From: Pseudomonas helleri
GTDB lineage: Bacteria; Pseudomonadota; Gammaproteobacteria; Pseudomonadales; Pseudomonadaceae
NCBI RefSeq assembly: GCF_001043025.1
Contig: NZ_JYLD01000001.1
Location: 186,001 to 250,000, forward strand
DNA length: 64,000 bases
Direction: 5' to 3'
A model generated the notes under the pieces. That model was not told where the DNA came from, made no database searches, and worked only from the letters and a program-made list of their open reading frames with translations. Made by a program: the position numbers and the translations under genes. Shown one piece after another: positions 28,007-37,542 of this stretch (the stretch's first letter is position 1; each line of letters starts with the position of its first letter).

Positions 28007-30271
28007 TTAGTTAGGCGTCTCTACCAACAGGGCGTCTACGCGCTGGAAGCCACGCGGCAGCTTGTTGCCGCGGCGCCCGCGCTCACCTTTGTAGTGCTCA
28101 AGGTCATCGGCCTTGAGCGACAAGGTGCGCTTGCCCGCCTGCAACACCAGCGTGGCGTTGTCGGGCAGCACGGCGAGGTCGGTCACGTACTCTTCGCGAC
28201 TGGCTACGCGCTCGCCCGGAATGCCGATGATCTTGTTGCCTTTGCCCTTGCCCAGTTGCGGCAGGTCACTGACTTTGAAAATCAACAGTCGGCCTTCGGT
28301 GGTCACCGCCGCCAGCCAGTTGTTTTCGCGATCTGCCACAGGCCGCGGAACCATCACTTGCGCGCCTTTTGGCAGGGTCAGCAAGGCTTTACCGGCTTTG
28401 TTCTTGGCTTGCAGGTCTTCACCTTTCACCACAAACCCATAACCGGCGTCCGAGGCGATCACGTACAACGCGTCGTCGTCAGGCAGCAGCACGCATTCAA
28501 AGGTGGCGCCCGGTGGCGGGGCCAACCGCCCGGTCAGCGGCTCGCCCTGGCCACGGGCCGACGGCAAGGTGTGCGCCGCCACCGAGTAGCTGCGCCCGGT
28601 GGAGTCAATAAACACGGCAAATTGGTTGGAGCGCCCGGCCGCCGCGGTTTTATAACCGTCGCCAGCTTTATAGGACAATCCGGTCGCGTCCAGGTCATGG
28701 CCTTTACCGCAACGTACCCAGCCTTTTTCAGACAGCACCACGGTGACAGCTTCAGTCGGGATCAGCTCGTTTTCCGACAGGGCCTTGGCTTCTGCACGGG
28801 CCACGATCGGTGAACGACGGTCGTCGCCGTAGGTTTCGGCGTCGGCCAGCAACTCGCTGCGCACCAGCTTTTTCAGCTTGGCTTCGCTGCCCAGCAAGGT
28901 TTGCAGCTTGGCTTGTTCTTTACGCAGGGCGTCTTGCTCGTCGCGCAGCTTCATCTCTTCAAGGCGGGCCAATTGGCGCAAGCGCGTGTCGAGGATGTAG
29001 TCGGCCTGGATTTCGCTCAGCTCAAAACGGGCAATCAGTTCAGCCTTGGGATGTTCCTCGGTCCGAATGATGTGAATCACTTCGTCAAGGTTTAGATAAG
29101 CGATCAGCAAACCGTCCAACAGATGCAGGCGGCGCTCGACTTTATCCAGACGGAACTGCAAGCGGCGGCGCACGGTTTGTACGCGGAATTCCAGCCACTC
29201 CACCAGCAAGGCACGCAGGTTTTTCAGTTGCGGCTTGCCGTCCAGACCGATGATGTTGATGTTGACCCGGAAGGTCGACTCCAGCTCGGTCACGGCGAAC
29301 AAGTGCTGCATCAGCTCGTCGAGATCCACCTTGTTGTTGCGCGGGATGATCACGATACGGCACGGGTTTTCGTGGTCGGACTCGTCACGCAGGTCGGTGA
29401 CCATCGCCAGCTTGGTCGGCTTGGCCTGCATCAGCGCCGCGATCTGCTCCAGTACCTTGGCGCCCGACACCTGGTGCGGCAACGCCGTGACCACGATGTC
29501 GCCGTCTTCTACGTGGTACACCGCACGCATGCGCACCGAGCCACGGCCGGTCTGGTAGATCTTCAGCAGGTCGGCGCGCGGGGTGATGATTTCGGCTTCG
29601 GTCGGGTAGTCCGGGCCCTGAATGTGCTCGCACAGTTGCTCGACGGTGGCTTTAGGTTCATCGAGCAAACGCACGCAGGCGCTGGCGACTTCGCGCAGGT
29701 TGTGCGGCGGTACGTCGGTGGCCATGCCCACGGCGATACCGGTGGTGCCATTGAGCAGGATGTTCGGCAAACGTGCCGGCAACACCGCAGGCTCATCAAG
29801 GGTGCCGTCAAAGTTTGGCACCCAGTCTGCCGTGCCCTGGCCCAGCTCGCTGAGCAGCACTTCGGAGTAGCGCGACAGGCGCGCTTCGGTGTAACGCATG
29901 GCCGCGAAGGATTTGGGATCATCCGGCGCACCCCAGTTACCCTGGCCGTCGACCAAGGTGTAGCGGTAGCTGAACGGCTGGGCCATCAGCACCATGGCTT
30001 CGTAGCAGGCCGAGTCGCCGTGCGGGTGGAACTTGCCGAGCACGTCACCGACGGTACGCGCCGATTTCTTGTGCTTGGCGTCGGCGTCCAGCCCCAGCTC
30101 GCTCATGGCGTAGACAATACGCCGCTGTACCGGCTTGAGGCCGTCGCCGATGTGCGGCAAGGCCCGGTCCATGATCACGTACATGGAGTAGTTGAGGTAG
30201 GCCTGTTCTGTGAAGTCGGCCAGTGACCGGCGTTCTACGCCGTCCAGGCTGAGATCAAGGGAGTCGCTCAT
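28007..30271 (-). CDS. parC: DNA topoisomerase IV subunit A
   Basis: DNA-breaking subunit of topoisomerase IV, which unlinks daughter chromosomes. The winged-helix domain contains the quinolone-resistance region [12 protein letters not shown] with Ser87 and Glu91 both in the sensitive form, and the catalytic tyrosine in [13 protein letters not shown]. The tower and coiled-coil region follows, then a C-terminal beta-pinwheel with repeated blocks such as [19 protein letters not shown]. At 754 residues it is the normal length. It lies 11 bases after a small aspartic protease gene, in the parE-esterase-protease-parC run. Confidence 0.98.
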   Translation of the reverse strand: MSDSLDLSLDGVERRSLADFTEQAYLNYSMYVIMDRALPHIGDGLKPVQRRIVYAMSELGLDADAKHKKSARTVGDVLGKFHPHGDSACYEAMVLMAQPFSYRYTLVDGQGNWGAPDDPKSFAAMRYTEARLSRYSEVLLSELGQGTADWVPNFDGTLDEPAVLPARLPNILLNGTTGIAVGMATDVPPHNLREVASACVRLLDEPKATVEQLCEHIQGPDYPTEAEIITPRADLLKIYQTGRGSVRMRAVYHVEDGDIVVTALPHQVSGAKVLEQIAALMQAKPTKLAMVTDLRDESDHENPCRIVIIPRNNKVDLDELMQHLFAVTELESTFRVNINIIGLDGKPQLKNLRALLVEWLEFRVQTVRRRLQFRLDKVERRLHLLDGLLIAYLNLDEVIHIIRTEEHPKAELIARFELSEIQADYILDTRLRQLARLEEMKLRDEQDALRKEQAKLQTLLGSEAKLKKLVRSELLADAETYGDDRRSPIVARAEAKALSENELIPTEAVTVVLSEKGWVRCGKGHDLDATGLSYKAGDGYKTAAAGRSNQFAVFIDSTGRSYSVAAHTLPSARGQGEPLTGRLAPPPGATFECVLLPDDDALYVIASDAGYGFVVKGEDLQAKNKAGKALLTLPKGAQVMVPRPVADRENNWLAAVTTEGRLLIFKVSDLPQLGKGKGNKIIGIPGERVASREEYVTDLAVLPDNATLVLQAGKRTLSLKADDLEHYKGERGRRGNKLPRGFQRVDALLVETPN

Positions 30272-30282
30272 GCGGACCTCAT

Positions 30283-30804
30283 TCAGTTCGTTGTCTGGCG
30301 CAACAGCATGGTGCCGTCGCGCTGGGTAAATTCAAGTTTGTTCAAAGCGCTCATGCCCAGCAGCACTTGTTCGCCTTCAAGCCCCGGCGCCGCCACCGCT
30401 CGCACGTCGCGCAACACGATGGCGCCCAGTTGCAGGCGGTCGATTTGCGTGCGGTAGCCCTGAACCCGGCCATTGGCGGTGTTCAGGGTCACGGCGGCGC
30501 CCCTGGGCAATGCCAGTTGCCTGGCGAGTTCCTGCGGGACCGCCACATCGGTGGCCCCGGTATCGAGTAAAAATTCCACCGGCACGTTGTTGATCCGGCC
30601 GCTGGCGACAAAGTGGCCCTGCACGTTGCCGCGCAGGGTCACTTCGATATAGCCCTTGCCTTGCTGCGAGGCTACCTCGGTATTGGGGTTTTGCTGACGC
30701 TGTTCTACACGCCCGAAAAACTGCGTGGCCAGGTACAAACCGGCGCACCAGGCCACGATCATGAAGATGCGCCCCATCCCTTTACCCGGCGCCTGCTGGC
30801 TCAT
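30283..30804 (-). CDS. retropepsin-like aspartic protease (TIGR02281 type)
   Basis: Membrane-anchored protein of 173 residues. One N-terminal helix ([19 protein letters not shown]) is followed by a single retropepsin-like domain with the active-site triplet in [13 protein letters not shown] and a second conserved block [12 protein letters not shown]. Proteins of this size work as dimers if they are proteases. The function is unknown. Its start overlaps the preceding esterase stop by four bases (ATGA) and parC begins 11 bases after its stop. It therefore lies inside the topoisomerase IV transcription unit, as PA4965 does in PAO1. Confidence 0.85.
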   Translation of the reverse strand: MSQQAPGKGMGRIFMIVAWCAGLYLATQFFGRVEQRQQNPNTEVASQQGKGYIEVTLRGNVQGHFVASGRINNVPVEFLLDTGATDVAVPQELARQLALPRGAAVTLNTANGRVQGYRTQIDRLQLGAIVLRDVRAVAAPGLEGEQVLLGMSALNKLEFTQRDGTMLLRQTTN

Positions 30805-31781
30805 GACTTGGCGCTCCAGCCACCTTGCGGGGCAGCAAAGCGCCAGACAATCGGGCGTTTCTCGCCATCGGCGCGCACGTGGCTGCCGTTATCCACGCCG
30901 ATCCACGCGCCTTTGGCGTCGATGACCAGCGCTTCGGCGTTGCCGTACGGGCTTTTGTACAAACGTTCTTTGGTCAAGGCGTCGTTGGCAAATGACCAGC
31001 AGCGCTCGACTTCACCGGTGTCCAGAGTGCGACGGCACACGCGGTAGGCCATGCGTTCAAGGGTAAACAGCTTGCCCTCGAACAGCGCCAGATCAGAAAA
31101 GTCTTTCTGCTGGGGCTTGCCCTTGAGTTGCGACGGTGGCTGTTCAAGGCCGCCTTCGCTCATCAACACGCAACCGTTTTCACAGTCCCACACGCTCTGC
31201 TGCTTGCGGATGGTCAGCAAACCCCGGCGCTCGCGCTCGGCCGCCAACCAGAGCTGCGTGCCCTGCGGGTTGACCACAATGCCTTCAAACAGCGCATTAA
31301 AGTGCAGCAACATGCCGCTGGCACGGGCCTGACGCACCAGCGCCGGGTCGATTTTCAGCCAGGCCGGGGCGCCAATCGGCGGCACCCGCAGCACGGCAGC
31401 ATGGGCTTCACTGACCACGTAACGGTTACCGGCGTCGTCGCAGGTAATGCCTTCGAAATCCAGATCGCCCCCGCGCAGCGGGCTGATGGCTTTACCCATC
31501 ATGCGCACGCCCCACGGCAAGCCGCTTTCGGGCACAGGCGGCACTTCAATGGTCACCGCCTCGGCCTGCCACAGCGGGTCGCGGGTATCCAGACGGTACA
31601 GCTGATCATCATCGCGATCAGACACGGCCCACATCTCGCCCTGGCACATCGCCAGGCCAGACAAGTTACCCCCGCGCATGCCTGCCACCGGATGCTCGGA
31701 CTGCAGCGCCAGCTCTGGCCAGGTATCCGCCAGAACCGGGGCCGCACTCACACACAGCAGCGCCAGCAAGGCACTGCGCAT
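30801..31781 (-). CDS. esterase-like activity of phytase family protein
   Basis: Secreted or periplasmic protein of 326 residues. A signal peptide (MRSALLALLCVSAAPVLA) is followed by a beta-propeller-like domain of the phytase-esterase family (PF13449): SGLAMCQGEMWAVSDRDDDQLYRL, GGDLDFEGITCDDAGNRYVVSEAH and GNAEALVIDAKGAWIGVDNG. The substrate is unknown. It overlaps parE by one base (TGATG) and the following protease by four bases. It corresponds to PA4966 between parE and parC in PAO1. Confidence 0.83.
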   Translation of the reverse strand: MRSALLALLCVSAAPVLADTWPELALQSEHPVAGMRGGNLSGLAMCQGEMWAVSDRDDDQLYRLDTRDPLWQAEAVTIEVPPVPESGLPWGVRMMGKAISPLRGGDLDFEGITCDDAGNRYVVSEAHAAVLRVPPIGAPAWLKIDPALVRQARASGMLLHFNALFEGIVVNPQGTQLWLAAERERRGLLTIRKQQSVWDCENGCVLMSEGGLEQPPSQLKGKPQQKDFSDLALFEGKLFTLERMAYRVCRRTLDTGEVERCWSFANDALTKERLYKSPYGNAEALVIDAKGAWIGVDNGSHVRADGEKRPIVWRFAAPQGGWSAKS

Positions 31782-33685
31782 CAGGCCAGCACCTGCGCCA
31801 GATCGCCTTTGGATTCAAGCCAGGACTTGCGGTCACCGGCGCGTTTTTTCGCCAGCAGCATGTCCATCATTTCTGACGTCGCGGCGTAGTCTTCGAGGGT
31901 GAGTTGCACCAGACGCCGGGTGTTCGGGTCCATGGTGGTTTCACGCAGTTGCGGCGGGTTCATTTCGCCCAGGCCTTTGAATCGCGTGACCTGCGGCTTG
32001 CCGCGTTTTTTCTCGGCCACCAGACGGTCGAGAATACCGTCGCGTTCGGCCTCGTCGAGGGCGTAGTAAATCTCTTTGCCCAGGTCGATCCGGTACAGCG
32101 GCGGCATGGCCACGTACACGTGACCGGCGTCGACCAGCGGCCGAAAATGCTGCACGAACAACGCGCAGAGCAAGGTGGCGATGTGCAGACCGTCGGAGTC
32201 GGCGTCGGCCAGGATGCAGATTTTGCCGTAGCGCAGCTGACTCATGTCCGCCGCGCCCGGATCAACACCAATGGCCACAGCGATGTTGTGTACTTCCTGG
32301 CTGGCGAGGACTTCGCTGCCGTCGACTTCCCAGGTGTTGAGGATCTTGCCGCGCAACGGCAGGATGGCCTGGAATTCTTTGTCCCGCGCTTGTTTGGCAG
32401 AACCGCCTGCGGAATCACCCTCTACCAGAAACAGCTCGGAGCGCATCGGGTCCTGCCCGGCGCAATCAGCCAGTTTGCCGGGCAAGGCCGGACCTTGGGT
32501 GATGCGTTTGCGTTCAACCTTTTTGCTGGCCTTGAGGCGACGACCGGCGTTATTGATCGCCAGCTCTGCCAGTTGCATGCCCAGTTCAGGGTTGGCGTTG
32601 AGCCACAGGCTGAACGCGTCCTTGACCACACCCGAGACAAACGCCGCCGCTTCACGGGACGACAAACGCTCTTTGGTCTGGCCGGAGAACTGCGGCTCCT
32701 GCATTTTCATCGACAAGACGAATGCAATGCGTTCCCAGACGTCTTCGGGCGCCAGCTTCACACCACGCGGCAGCAGGCTGCGGAACTCGCAAAACTCACG
32801 CATGGCGTCGAGCAGGCCTTGGCGCAGGCCGTTGACGTGCGTGCCGCCCTGGGCGGTCGGGATCAAGTTGACGTAGCTTTCCTGCACGCTGTCGCCGCCC
32901 TCTGGCAGCCACAGCAGCGCCCAGTCGACGGCTTCTTTATTACCCGCCAGGCTGCCGCAGAACGGCTCGTCCGGCAGGCGTTCGAATTCGCTGACCGCGT
33001 CGACCAGGTACGAGCGCAGGCCGTCTTCGTAGTGCCACTCGACTTTTTCGCCGGTGCCTTTGTCTTCAAAGCTCACCAACAGGCCCGGGCACAACACAGC
33101 CTTGGCCTTGAGCACGTGCTTGAGACGGCTGACCGAGAACTTGGGCGAATCGAAGTATTTAGGGTCCGGGGCGAAGTACACGCTGGTCCCGGTGTTGCGC
33201 TTGCCGACCGTACCGACGACTTCGAGGTCGGTGGCCTTGAAGCCATCGGCGAAGGTCATCTGGTATTCGTTGCCGTCGCGCTTGACCTTGACCCGCACTT
33301 GGGTCGACAAGGCGTTCACCACCGAGATCCCCACGCCGTGCAGGCCGCCGGAGAACTGGTAGTTTTTGTTCGAAAACTTGCCGCCCGCGTGGAGCTTGGT
33401 CAGGATCAGTTCGACGCCTGACACACCCTCTTCGGGGTGAATGTCGACCGGCATGCCACGCCCGTCGTCGCTGACTTCCAGCGAGTGGTCGGCGTGCAGG
33501 ATGACTTGCACCGATTTGGCGTGACCGGCCAGGGCTTCGTCGACGCTGTTGTCGATGACTTCCTGGGCCAGGTGGTTTGGCCGACTGGTGTCGGTGTACA
33601 TGCCGGGGCGTTTGCGCACCGGGTCGAGGCCCGAGAGGACTTCGATGGCGTCTGCGTTATAAGAGCTAGCGCTGGGAGTGGCCAT
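31781..33685 (-). CDS. parE: DNA topoisomerase IV subunit B
   Basis: ATPase subunit of topoisomerase IV. The GHKL ATP site is seen in EVIDNSVDEALAG, DDGRGMPVDIH and GGLHGVGISVVNALS. The Toprim domain carries EGDSAGGSAKQARD and ADADSDGLHIATLL, and the C-terminal block contains GLGEMNPPQL. At 634 residues it is the usual length, shorter than GyrB. The ATG at 33685 begins MATPSASSYNADAIEVL as in relatives. It is 51 bases after yqiA and translationally coupled to the phytase-like gene that follows. Confidence 0.98.
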   Translation of the reverse strand: MATPSASSYNADAIEVLSGLDPVRKRPGMYTDTSRPNHLAQEVIDNSVDEALAGHAKSVQVILHADHSLEVSDDGRGMPVDIHPEEGVSGVELILTKLHAGGKFSNKNYQFSGGLHGVGISVVNALSTQVRVKVKRDGNEYQMTFADGFKATDLEVVGTVGKRNTGTSVYFAPDPKYFDSPKFSVSRLKHVLKAKAVLCPGLLVSFEDKGTGEKVEWHYEDGLRSYLVDAVSEFERLPDEPFCGSLAGNKEAVDWALLWLPEGGDSVQESYVNLIPTAQGGTHVNGLRQGLLDAMREFCEFRSLLPRGVKLAPEDVWERIAFVLSMKMQEPQFSGQTKERLSSREAAAFVSGVVKDAFSLWLNANPELGMQLAELAINNAGRRLKASKKVERKRITQGPALPGKLADCAGQDPMRSELFLVEGDSAGGSAKQARDKEFQAILPLRGKILNTWEVDGSEVLASQEVHNIAVAIGVDPGAADMSQLRYGKICILADADSDGLHIATLLCALFVQHFRPLVDAGHVYVAMPPLYRIDLGKEIYYALDEAERDGILDRLVAEKKRGKPQVTRFKGLGEMNPPQLRETTMDPNTRRLVQLTLEDYAATSEMMDMLLAKKRAGDRKSWLESKGDLAQVLA

Positions 33686-33736
33686 AGGGTCTCGTCGTTA
33701 GTCGTAAGTGAAAAATAAGGGCCATTCGACTCGCGC

Positions 33737-34345
33737 TTAAAGCGCCGCGAAGTCGATGGTTTGATACTGATGTGCCGCTATGCCGGCGAAACTCAACAGC
33801 CCCGGCAGTTGTTCGGCAAACCCTTGGTAGCTGTGATCGCCGCCGCCCTGAATCCGTAACGCGCACGCGGCGTAGTACTGTTCGGCATGGCGGTAATCCA
33901 GGGTTTCGTCGCCGGTTTGCAACCACACCTGATAACGCTGCGGGTCTTGCGGGGCTGGAACTTCCAGCGCTGCCAGGGCCAGCACGTGATCGTGGGTCAG
34001 CTCCCAGGTTTCGCCGCTGTAAAAGTTGGTTTGCGTGCCCAGGTAGCCGTCGAAGTGACGATGCGGGCTGACGGCCGGGTTGACCAGCAAGGCCTTGAGC
34101 CCATGCTGTTCGGCCAGATAGGTCGCATAGTAGCCGCCGAGCGAGCTCCCGACCAGCAGAGGACGGTCCAGTTCGCTGATTGCCGCCTGCAATTGCGCCA
34201 TCGCCTCACGCGGATGGTGGTGCAAGGCCGGAACGCGCAACTGCTCACTCAGCCCGATGCGCTGCATCACGGAGGCCAGCTGGACGGCCTTTTTCGACTC
34301 GGGGGCGCTGTTGAACCCATGGATATACAAGATGGAACCCGACAT
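33737..34345 (-). CDS. yqiA: YqiA-type esterase
   Basis: Small cytoplasmic alpha/beta-hydrolase of about 200 residues. The N-terminal ILYIHGFNSAPESKKA supplies the oxyanion region and VGSSLGGYYATYLAEQ holds the nucleophile serine (GSSLGG). The C-terminal GGGDHSYQGF gives the histidine. E. coli YqiA hydrolyses short acyl-CoA and nitrophenyl esters. The frame is open further upstream, but ATG 34345 is preferred because GGGGG lies eight bases before it and relatives begin MSGSILYIHGFNS. The nudF-DUF1249-cpdA-yqiA-parE order is shared with E. coli. Confidence 0.92.
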   Translation of the reverse strand: MSGSILYIHGFNSAPESKKAVQLASVMQRIGLSEQLRVPALHHHPREAMAQLQAAISELDRPLLVGSSLGGYYATYLAEQHGLKALLVNPAVSPHRHFDGYLGTQTNFYSGETWELTHDHVLALAALEVPAPQDPQRYQVWLQTGDETLDYRHAEQYYAACALRIQGGGDHSYQGFAEQLPGLLSFAGIAAHQYQTIDFAAL

Positions 34346-34454
34346 GCAATAACCCCCGAGTACAGATTTAGCCGAACGCTGTTTCAAGAAAGACGCGCAG
34401 TTTAGCCTGACTCAAGGGGCCATGGCCGTTTCAAGATAATTCAGGCCCGCCCAC

Positions 34455-35270
34455 TCAGTAATTGTTCGCGCTGTAATCGGGCGTGAACACAAAGTTATCC
34501 AGCCGCGACACGCCGGTGTCCAGCGCGCCATCGGGGTGCAGGCGGAGCCAGCGATAGCCGGGCGCCTCGCCGCTGACATCAAAGTCTGTGCTGCCCGGCG
34601 TGAACTGCACGCAGGTAGAAGGCGTTGCCAGCAAGCGCACACTGTTGCGCACATGGTCGAACGGCTGATGGATATGCCCCCAGAGCACGGCGCGCACCTG
34701 CGGGAAGCGATCCAGCACGGCCCAGAACTCGTTAGCGTTGCGCAGACCGATCGGCTCGATCCATTCACTGCCCACCGGCACCGGGTGGTGGTGCAGGCAA
34801 ACCAGATGATGACGCTGCGGCGCTTCGCTCACAGCCCGGGCGAGCAACTGTAATTGCTCATCCTCCAGATAACCCGGCGTGGCGCCCGGCACCTGCGAGT
34901 TGAGCAAAATGATGCGCCAGTTGCCAATGTCCAGAACCGGGTCGAGCAGACGGGTCTGCACCGTGGCTTCGCGCATCTGCGCCAATCGGTCGTGATTGCC
35001 GGGCAGCCAGCGGGCATTGGCGCACAACGGCTCGCTCACTTGCCGAAACCGCTGATACGCCGCAACGCTGCCGTCCTGAGCCAAATCGCCGGTGGCCAGC
35101 AGCAGATCGACCTGCTCCTGCTCGGCCCGCGCCTTGTCGACCACCTGTTGCAGGCTCTGCGCCGTGTTCAGCCCCAGCAGGGTACTGTCTGCGTCGGCAA
35201 ACAAATGGCTATCGGTCAGTTGCACCAGCAGCACCGAGTGTTCGGTGGTCGGCGTGGAAGCGTTGGGCAA
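34455..35270 (-). CDS. cpdA: 3',5'-cyclic-AMP phosphodiesterase
   Basis: Metallophosphoesterase that hydrolyses cyclic AMP and so lowers Vfr/Crp activity. The two-metal site is visible in LTDSHLFADAD, LLATGDLAQDGS, LPGNHDRLAQM, VCLHHHPVPVGS and VLWGHIHQPF, in the order usual for the family. It has 271 residues. The start is TTG at 35270, supported by GGAGAA six bases upstream and by the absence of a nearer ATG before the first motif. A family B REP separates it from the DUF1249 gene upstream. Confidence 0.93.
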   Translation of the reverse strand: MPNASTPTTEHSVLLVQLTDSHLFADADSTLLGLNTAQSLQQVVDKARAEQEQVDLLLATGDLAQDGSVAAYQRFRQVSEPLCANARWLPGNHDRLAQMREATVQTRLLDPVLDIGNWRIILLNSQVPGATPGYLEDEQLQLLARAVSEAPQRHHLVCLHHHPVPVGSEWIEPIGLRNANEFWAVLDRFPQVRAVLWGHIHQPFDHVRNSVRLLATPSTCVQFTPGSTDFDVSGEAPGYRWLRLHPDGALDTGVSRLDNFVFTPDYSANNY

Positions 35271-35324
35271 GGCGTTCTCCCGGTGGGTAGATAAATGGCG
35301 CGATTATGCCACTCCAGAACCCTC

Positions 35325-35391
35325 TGTAGGAGCGAGCTTGTCTCGCGATCTTTGATCGTTAAAAGATCGCGAGGCAAGCTCGCTCCTACAG
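35325..35391. repeat. REP family B pair
   Basis: Full inverted pair in the 130-base gap between the DUF1249 gene and cpdA, which are transcribed in the same direction. It begins about 55 bases upstream of the cpdA start, inside the transcribed region if these genes form an operon. Confidence 0.9.
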
Positions 35392-35400
35392 CAGCAAAGC

Positions 35401-35853
35401 CTAGCGGACTTCGGCGTACTCGTGCCCGCAGGCCAGGCAATGGCTCAGCCACTCACCTAAAAACACATTGAGCTGGGCCTTTTCGTCGGGCTGGTGCATC
35501 GCATCATTGGGGTAAGGATAGATGCTGCGAAAGCGCCGCGCATGTTCAGCCCCAATCACCTCGGCCATGCGCGCATCGTGGTACACCTGCACTTGCAGTT
35601 CCGGCACCGGCAGCCACGGCAGGCTGTGTTCCTGGCGCACGCGCAAGGTGCTGGTGTACGGGCAGTCAAGCATCACTTCAAGGGTTAGCACGCCGAGCAT
35701 CTGCTCACCCTGAGTGACCGCGATCTGTCGCGCGCTCGGTTGCTCGCGCATGTCAGGCAATAAACGCATCAGCCGCGCATAGTTGGCTTCGCAGGCAGCC
35801 TGCAAGCCAATCAAATCAACCCGGTAGCGATCACGGACGCCATTTACTGCCAT
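35401..35853 (-). CDS. DUF1249 family protein (YqiB-like)
   Basis: Protein of 150 residues, homologous by position and pattern to E. coli YqiB. It has no signal peptide or membrane helix. Recognisable stretches are YRVDLIGLQAACEANYARLMRLLPD near the start, then LEVMLDCPYTSTLRVRQ and VYHDARMAEVIG. The C-terminus has CLACGHEY, a possible metal-binding pair of cysteines. The function is unknown. It overlaps nudF by ten bases, so translation is coupled. Confidence 0.85.
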   Translation of the reverse strand: MAVNGVRDRYRVDLIGLQAACEANYARLMRLLPDMREQPSARQIAVTQGEQMLGVLTLEVMLDCPYTSTLRVRQEHSLPWLPVPELQVQVYHDARMAEVIGAEHARRFRSIYPYPNDAMHQPDEKAQLNVFLGEWLSHCLACGHEYAEVR

Positions 35854-36467
35854 AACCCCCTCACTTCAGCGCGGTTAAGCGCCAGCCACTGCAGGGCAAT
35901 AATGCTCGCCGCGTTAGAAATACGTCCATCACGCACCGCTTGCAGCGCATCTTCATACGCCCATTTAGTCACGCGAATGTCTTCGGCTTCTTCGTCCAGA
36001 CCATGCAGGCCGCCCGCATTAGAGCTGTCGCAACGCCCCAGAAACACGTGCACAAATTCAGTGCTGCCGCCCGGTGACGGGAAATAACGGGTAATGGGCC
36101 ATAACGCCGAGAACGTCAGCCCCGCTTCTTCTTGGCCTTCGCGGTGGGCGATGTCTTCGGGGTCATTTTCACCCTCTTTGTCGATCAGGCCGGCCACCAG
36201 CTCGATCAGCCACGGGTTGTCGATTTTGCCCAGGGCGCCAACGCGAAACTGCTCGATCAACACCACTTCGTCGCGCACCGGGTCATAAGGCAGCACACAC
36301 ACCGCGTCATGACGCACAAACACCTCACGACTGATCTCACGGCTCATGCCACCGGCAAACAGCTCATGGCGCAGGAAAACCCGGTCCAGTTGGTAAAACC
36401 CCTGGTAGCCGTTTTCGCGTTTTACGATCTCGACGGCGCTGGGCTTGGCCTTGGTGATGTCAGTCAT
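35844..36467 (-). CDS. nudF: ADP-ribose diphosphatase
   Basis: Nudix hydrolase that splits ADP-ribose to AMP and ribose 5-phosphate. The Nudix box is present as GLIDKEGENDPEDIAHREGQEEAGL. Upstream lie the substrate-side blocks LPYDPVRDEVVLIEQFRVGAL and LIELVAGLID. At 207 residues it is normal. The frame is open to 36593, but ATG 36467 is chosen because GAGG lies seven bases upstream and the longer N-terminus is unlike the family. It is the first gene of the nudF-DUF1249-cpdA-yqiA-parE group. Confidence 0.94.
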   Translation of the reverse strand: MTDITKAKPSAVEIVKRENGYQGFYQLDRVFLRHELFAGGMSREISREVFVRHDAVCVLPYDPVRDEVVLIEQFRVGALGKIDNPWLIELVAGLIDKEGENDPEDIAHREGQEEAGLTFSALWPITRYFPSPGGSTEFVHVFLGRCDSSNAGGLHGLDEEAEDIRVTKWAYEDALQAVRDGRISNAASIIALQWLALNRAEVRGLWQ

Positions 36468-36690
36468 GGAAAACCTCTTGCTGGCAAATTCACACCGGGG
36501 GTGACCCCACGGCATCGCGCATCCTAACGCGCCTGTGCTTCTGGATGCAGCCCCTTTTATAACGTGGGGATAGACGGATTGCCTGCAAACCAACTCTAAT
36601 TGACACCTTCAAGCTTAGCGGCGAACTGACGCCCTTGTTGGCAGTCGAACGAGCCTGCGTTCACCTTTCTTTCGTTGATGAAGGACGACC

Positions 36691-37428
36691 ATGTCACTTT
36701 TAAAACTGGCTTCCCTGACTTGCATCGCCCTCGCGCTGGGTGCTTGCCAGAGTGCTTTTCAACCCAAACCGCTGGCGTTCACCCCCGATGCCTCCGAGCA
36801 GGTCAAAGCGGGCTGCAAGGGCGATGACTGCCCGCTGGTCAACATTGAGACCGTGCACTTCGCCGCCGATCCGAAGCTGGACGCCCTGATCGAACAGCGC
36901 CTGCTGAAAATGACCGTCAACTCGCCGGACGACAAATTGGCGCCGTCGCTGAACGCTTACCGCGAGCAGTTCCTGCGCACTGCCGACACCCGCAACAGCA
37001 TGTATTTGCAGGCCAAGGTACGTGAGCAGCATGACGACTTGGTGATCATCGAGCTGATCAGCTACCTGGACACCGGCGGCGCGCATGGCATGCCGGGCCG
37101 TGGCTTTATCAACTGGTCGCGTAAAGACCATAAAGAAGTGACCTTGCAGGACATGCTCCTGCCGGGTCAGGAAAGAGCCTTCTGGGGCGCGGCCAAAGTG
37201 GCGCACAACAACTGGCTGATCAACTCGCACCGCAGCAACGATGCAGAGTTCGTCAAAACCTGGCCGTTCCAGCAAACCCCGAACGTGGCGCTGCTTAAAG
37301 ACAGCGTCTTGCTCAAGTACGACGTGTACAGCATTGCCCCGTACTCCGATGGCAACGTTGAGCTGAGCATTCCGTATTCGCGCTTGAACGGGATTATCAA
37401 GCCGGAGTGGTTGCCGGGTCGCGGCTAA
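36691..37428 (+). CDS. DUF3298/RsiV-family lipoprotein
   Basis: Lipoprotein of 245 residues: MSLLKLASLTCIALALGAC supplies a signal peptide and lipobox. The mature part has the DUF3298 pattern: ELISYLDTGGAHGMPGRGFINW, then DHKEVTLQDMLLPGQE, LLKYDVYSIAPYSDGNVELSIPYS at the C-terminal end. RsiV, the best-known relative, is a lysozyme-sensing anti-sigma factor, but no cytoplasmic anti-sigma domain is present here, so that role should not be assumed. AAGGACG stands before the ATG. It is convergent with cytX across a REP and faces away from nudF. Confidence 0.8.
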   Translation: MSLLKLASLTCIALALGACQSAFQPKPLAFTPDASEQVKAGCKGDDCPLVNIETVHFAADPKLDALIEQRLLKMTVNSPDDKLAPSLNAYREQFLRTADTRNSMYLQAKVREQHDDLVIIELISYLDTGGAHGMPGRGFINWSRKDHKEVTLQDMLLPGQERAFWGAAKVAHNNWLINSHRSNDAEFVKTWPFQQTPNVALLKDSVLLKYDVYSIAPYSDGNVELSIPYSRLNGIIKPEWLPGRG

Positions 37429-37447
37429 CCCAAAACGCCCAAAACGT

Positions 37448-37518
37448 CTGTAGGAGCGAGCTTGCCTCGCGATCTTTTAAAAAGATCCAAAGATCGCGAG
37501 GCAAGCTCGCTCCTACAG
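37448..37518. repeat. REP family B pair
   Basis: Full inverted pair TGTAGGAGCGAGCTTG...CAAGCTCGCTCCTACA between the convergent DUF3298 lipoprotein gene and cytX. Confidence 0.9.
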
Positions 37519-37542
37519 TGGGTTTTGGGTTGTGGTTGTGGG

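Noticed and set aside
31904..33421. 505-codon open frame opposite parE
   Set aside because: Shadow of parE; no ribosome site or recognisable product.
36691..37428. Anti-sigma factor role for the DUF3298 lipoprotein
   Set aside because: It lacks the cytoplasmic anti-sigma domain and membrane helix of RsiV and has no adjacent sigma factor gene.
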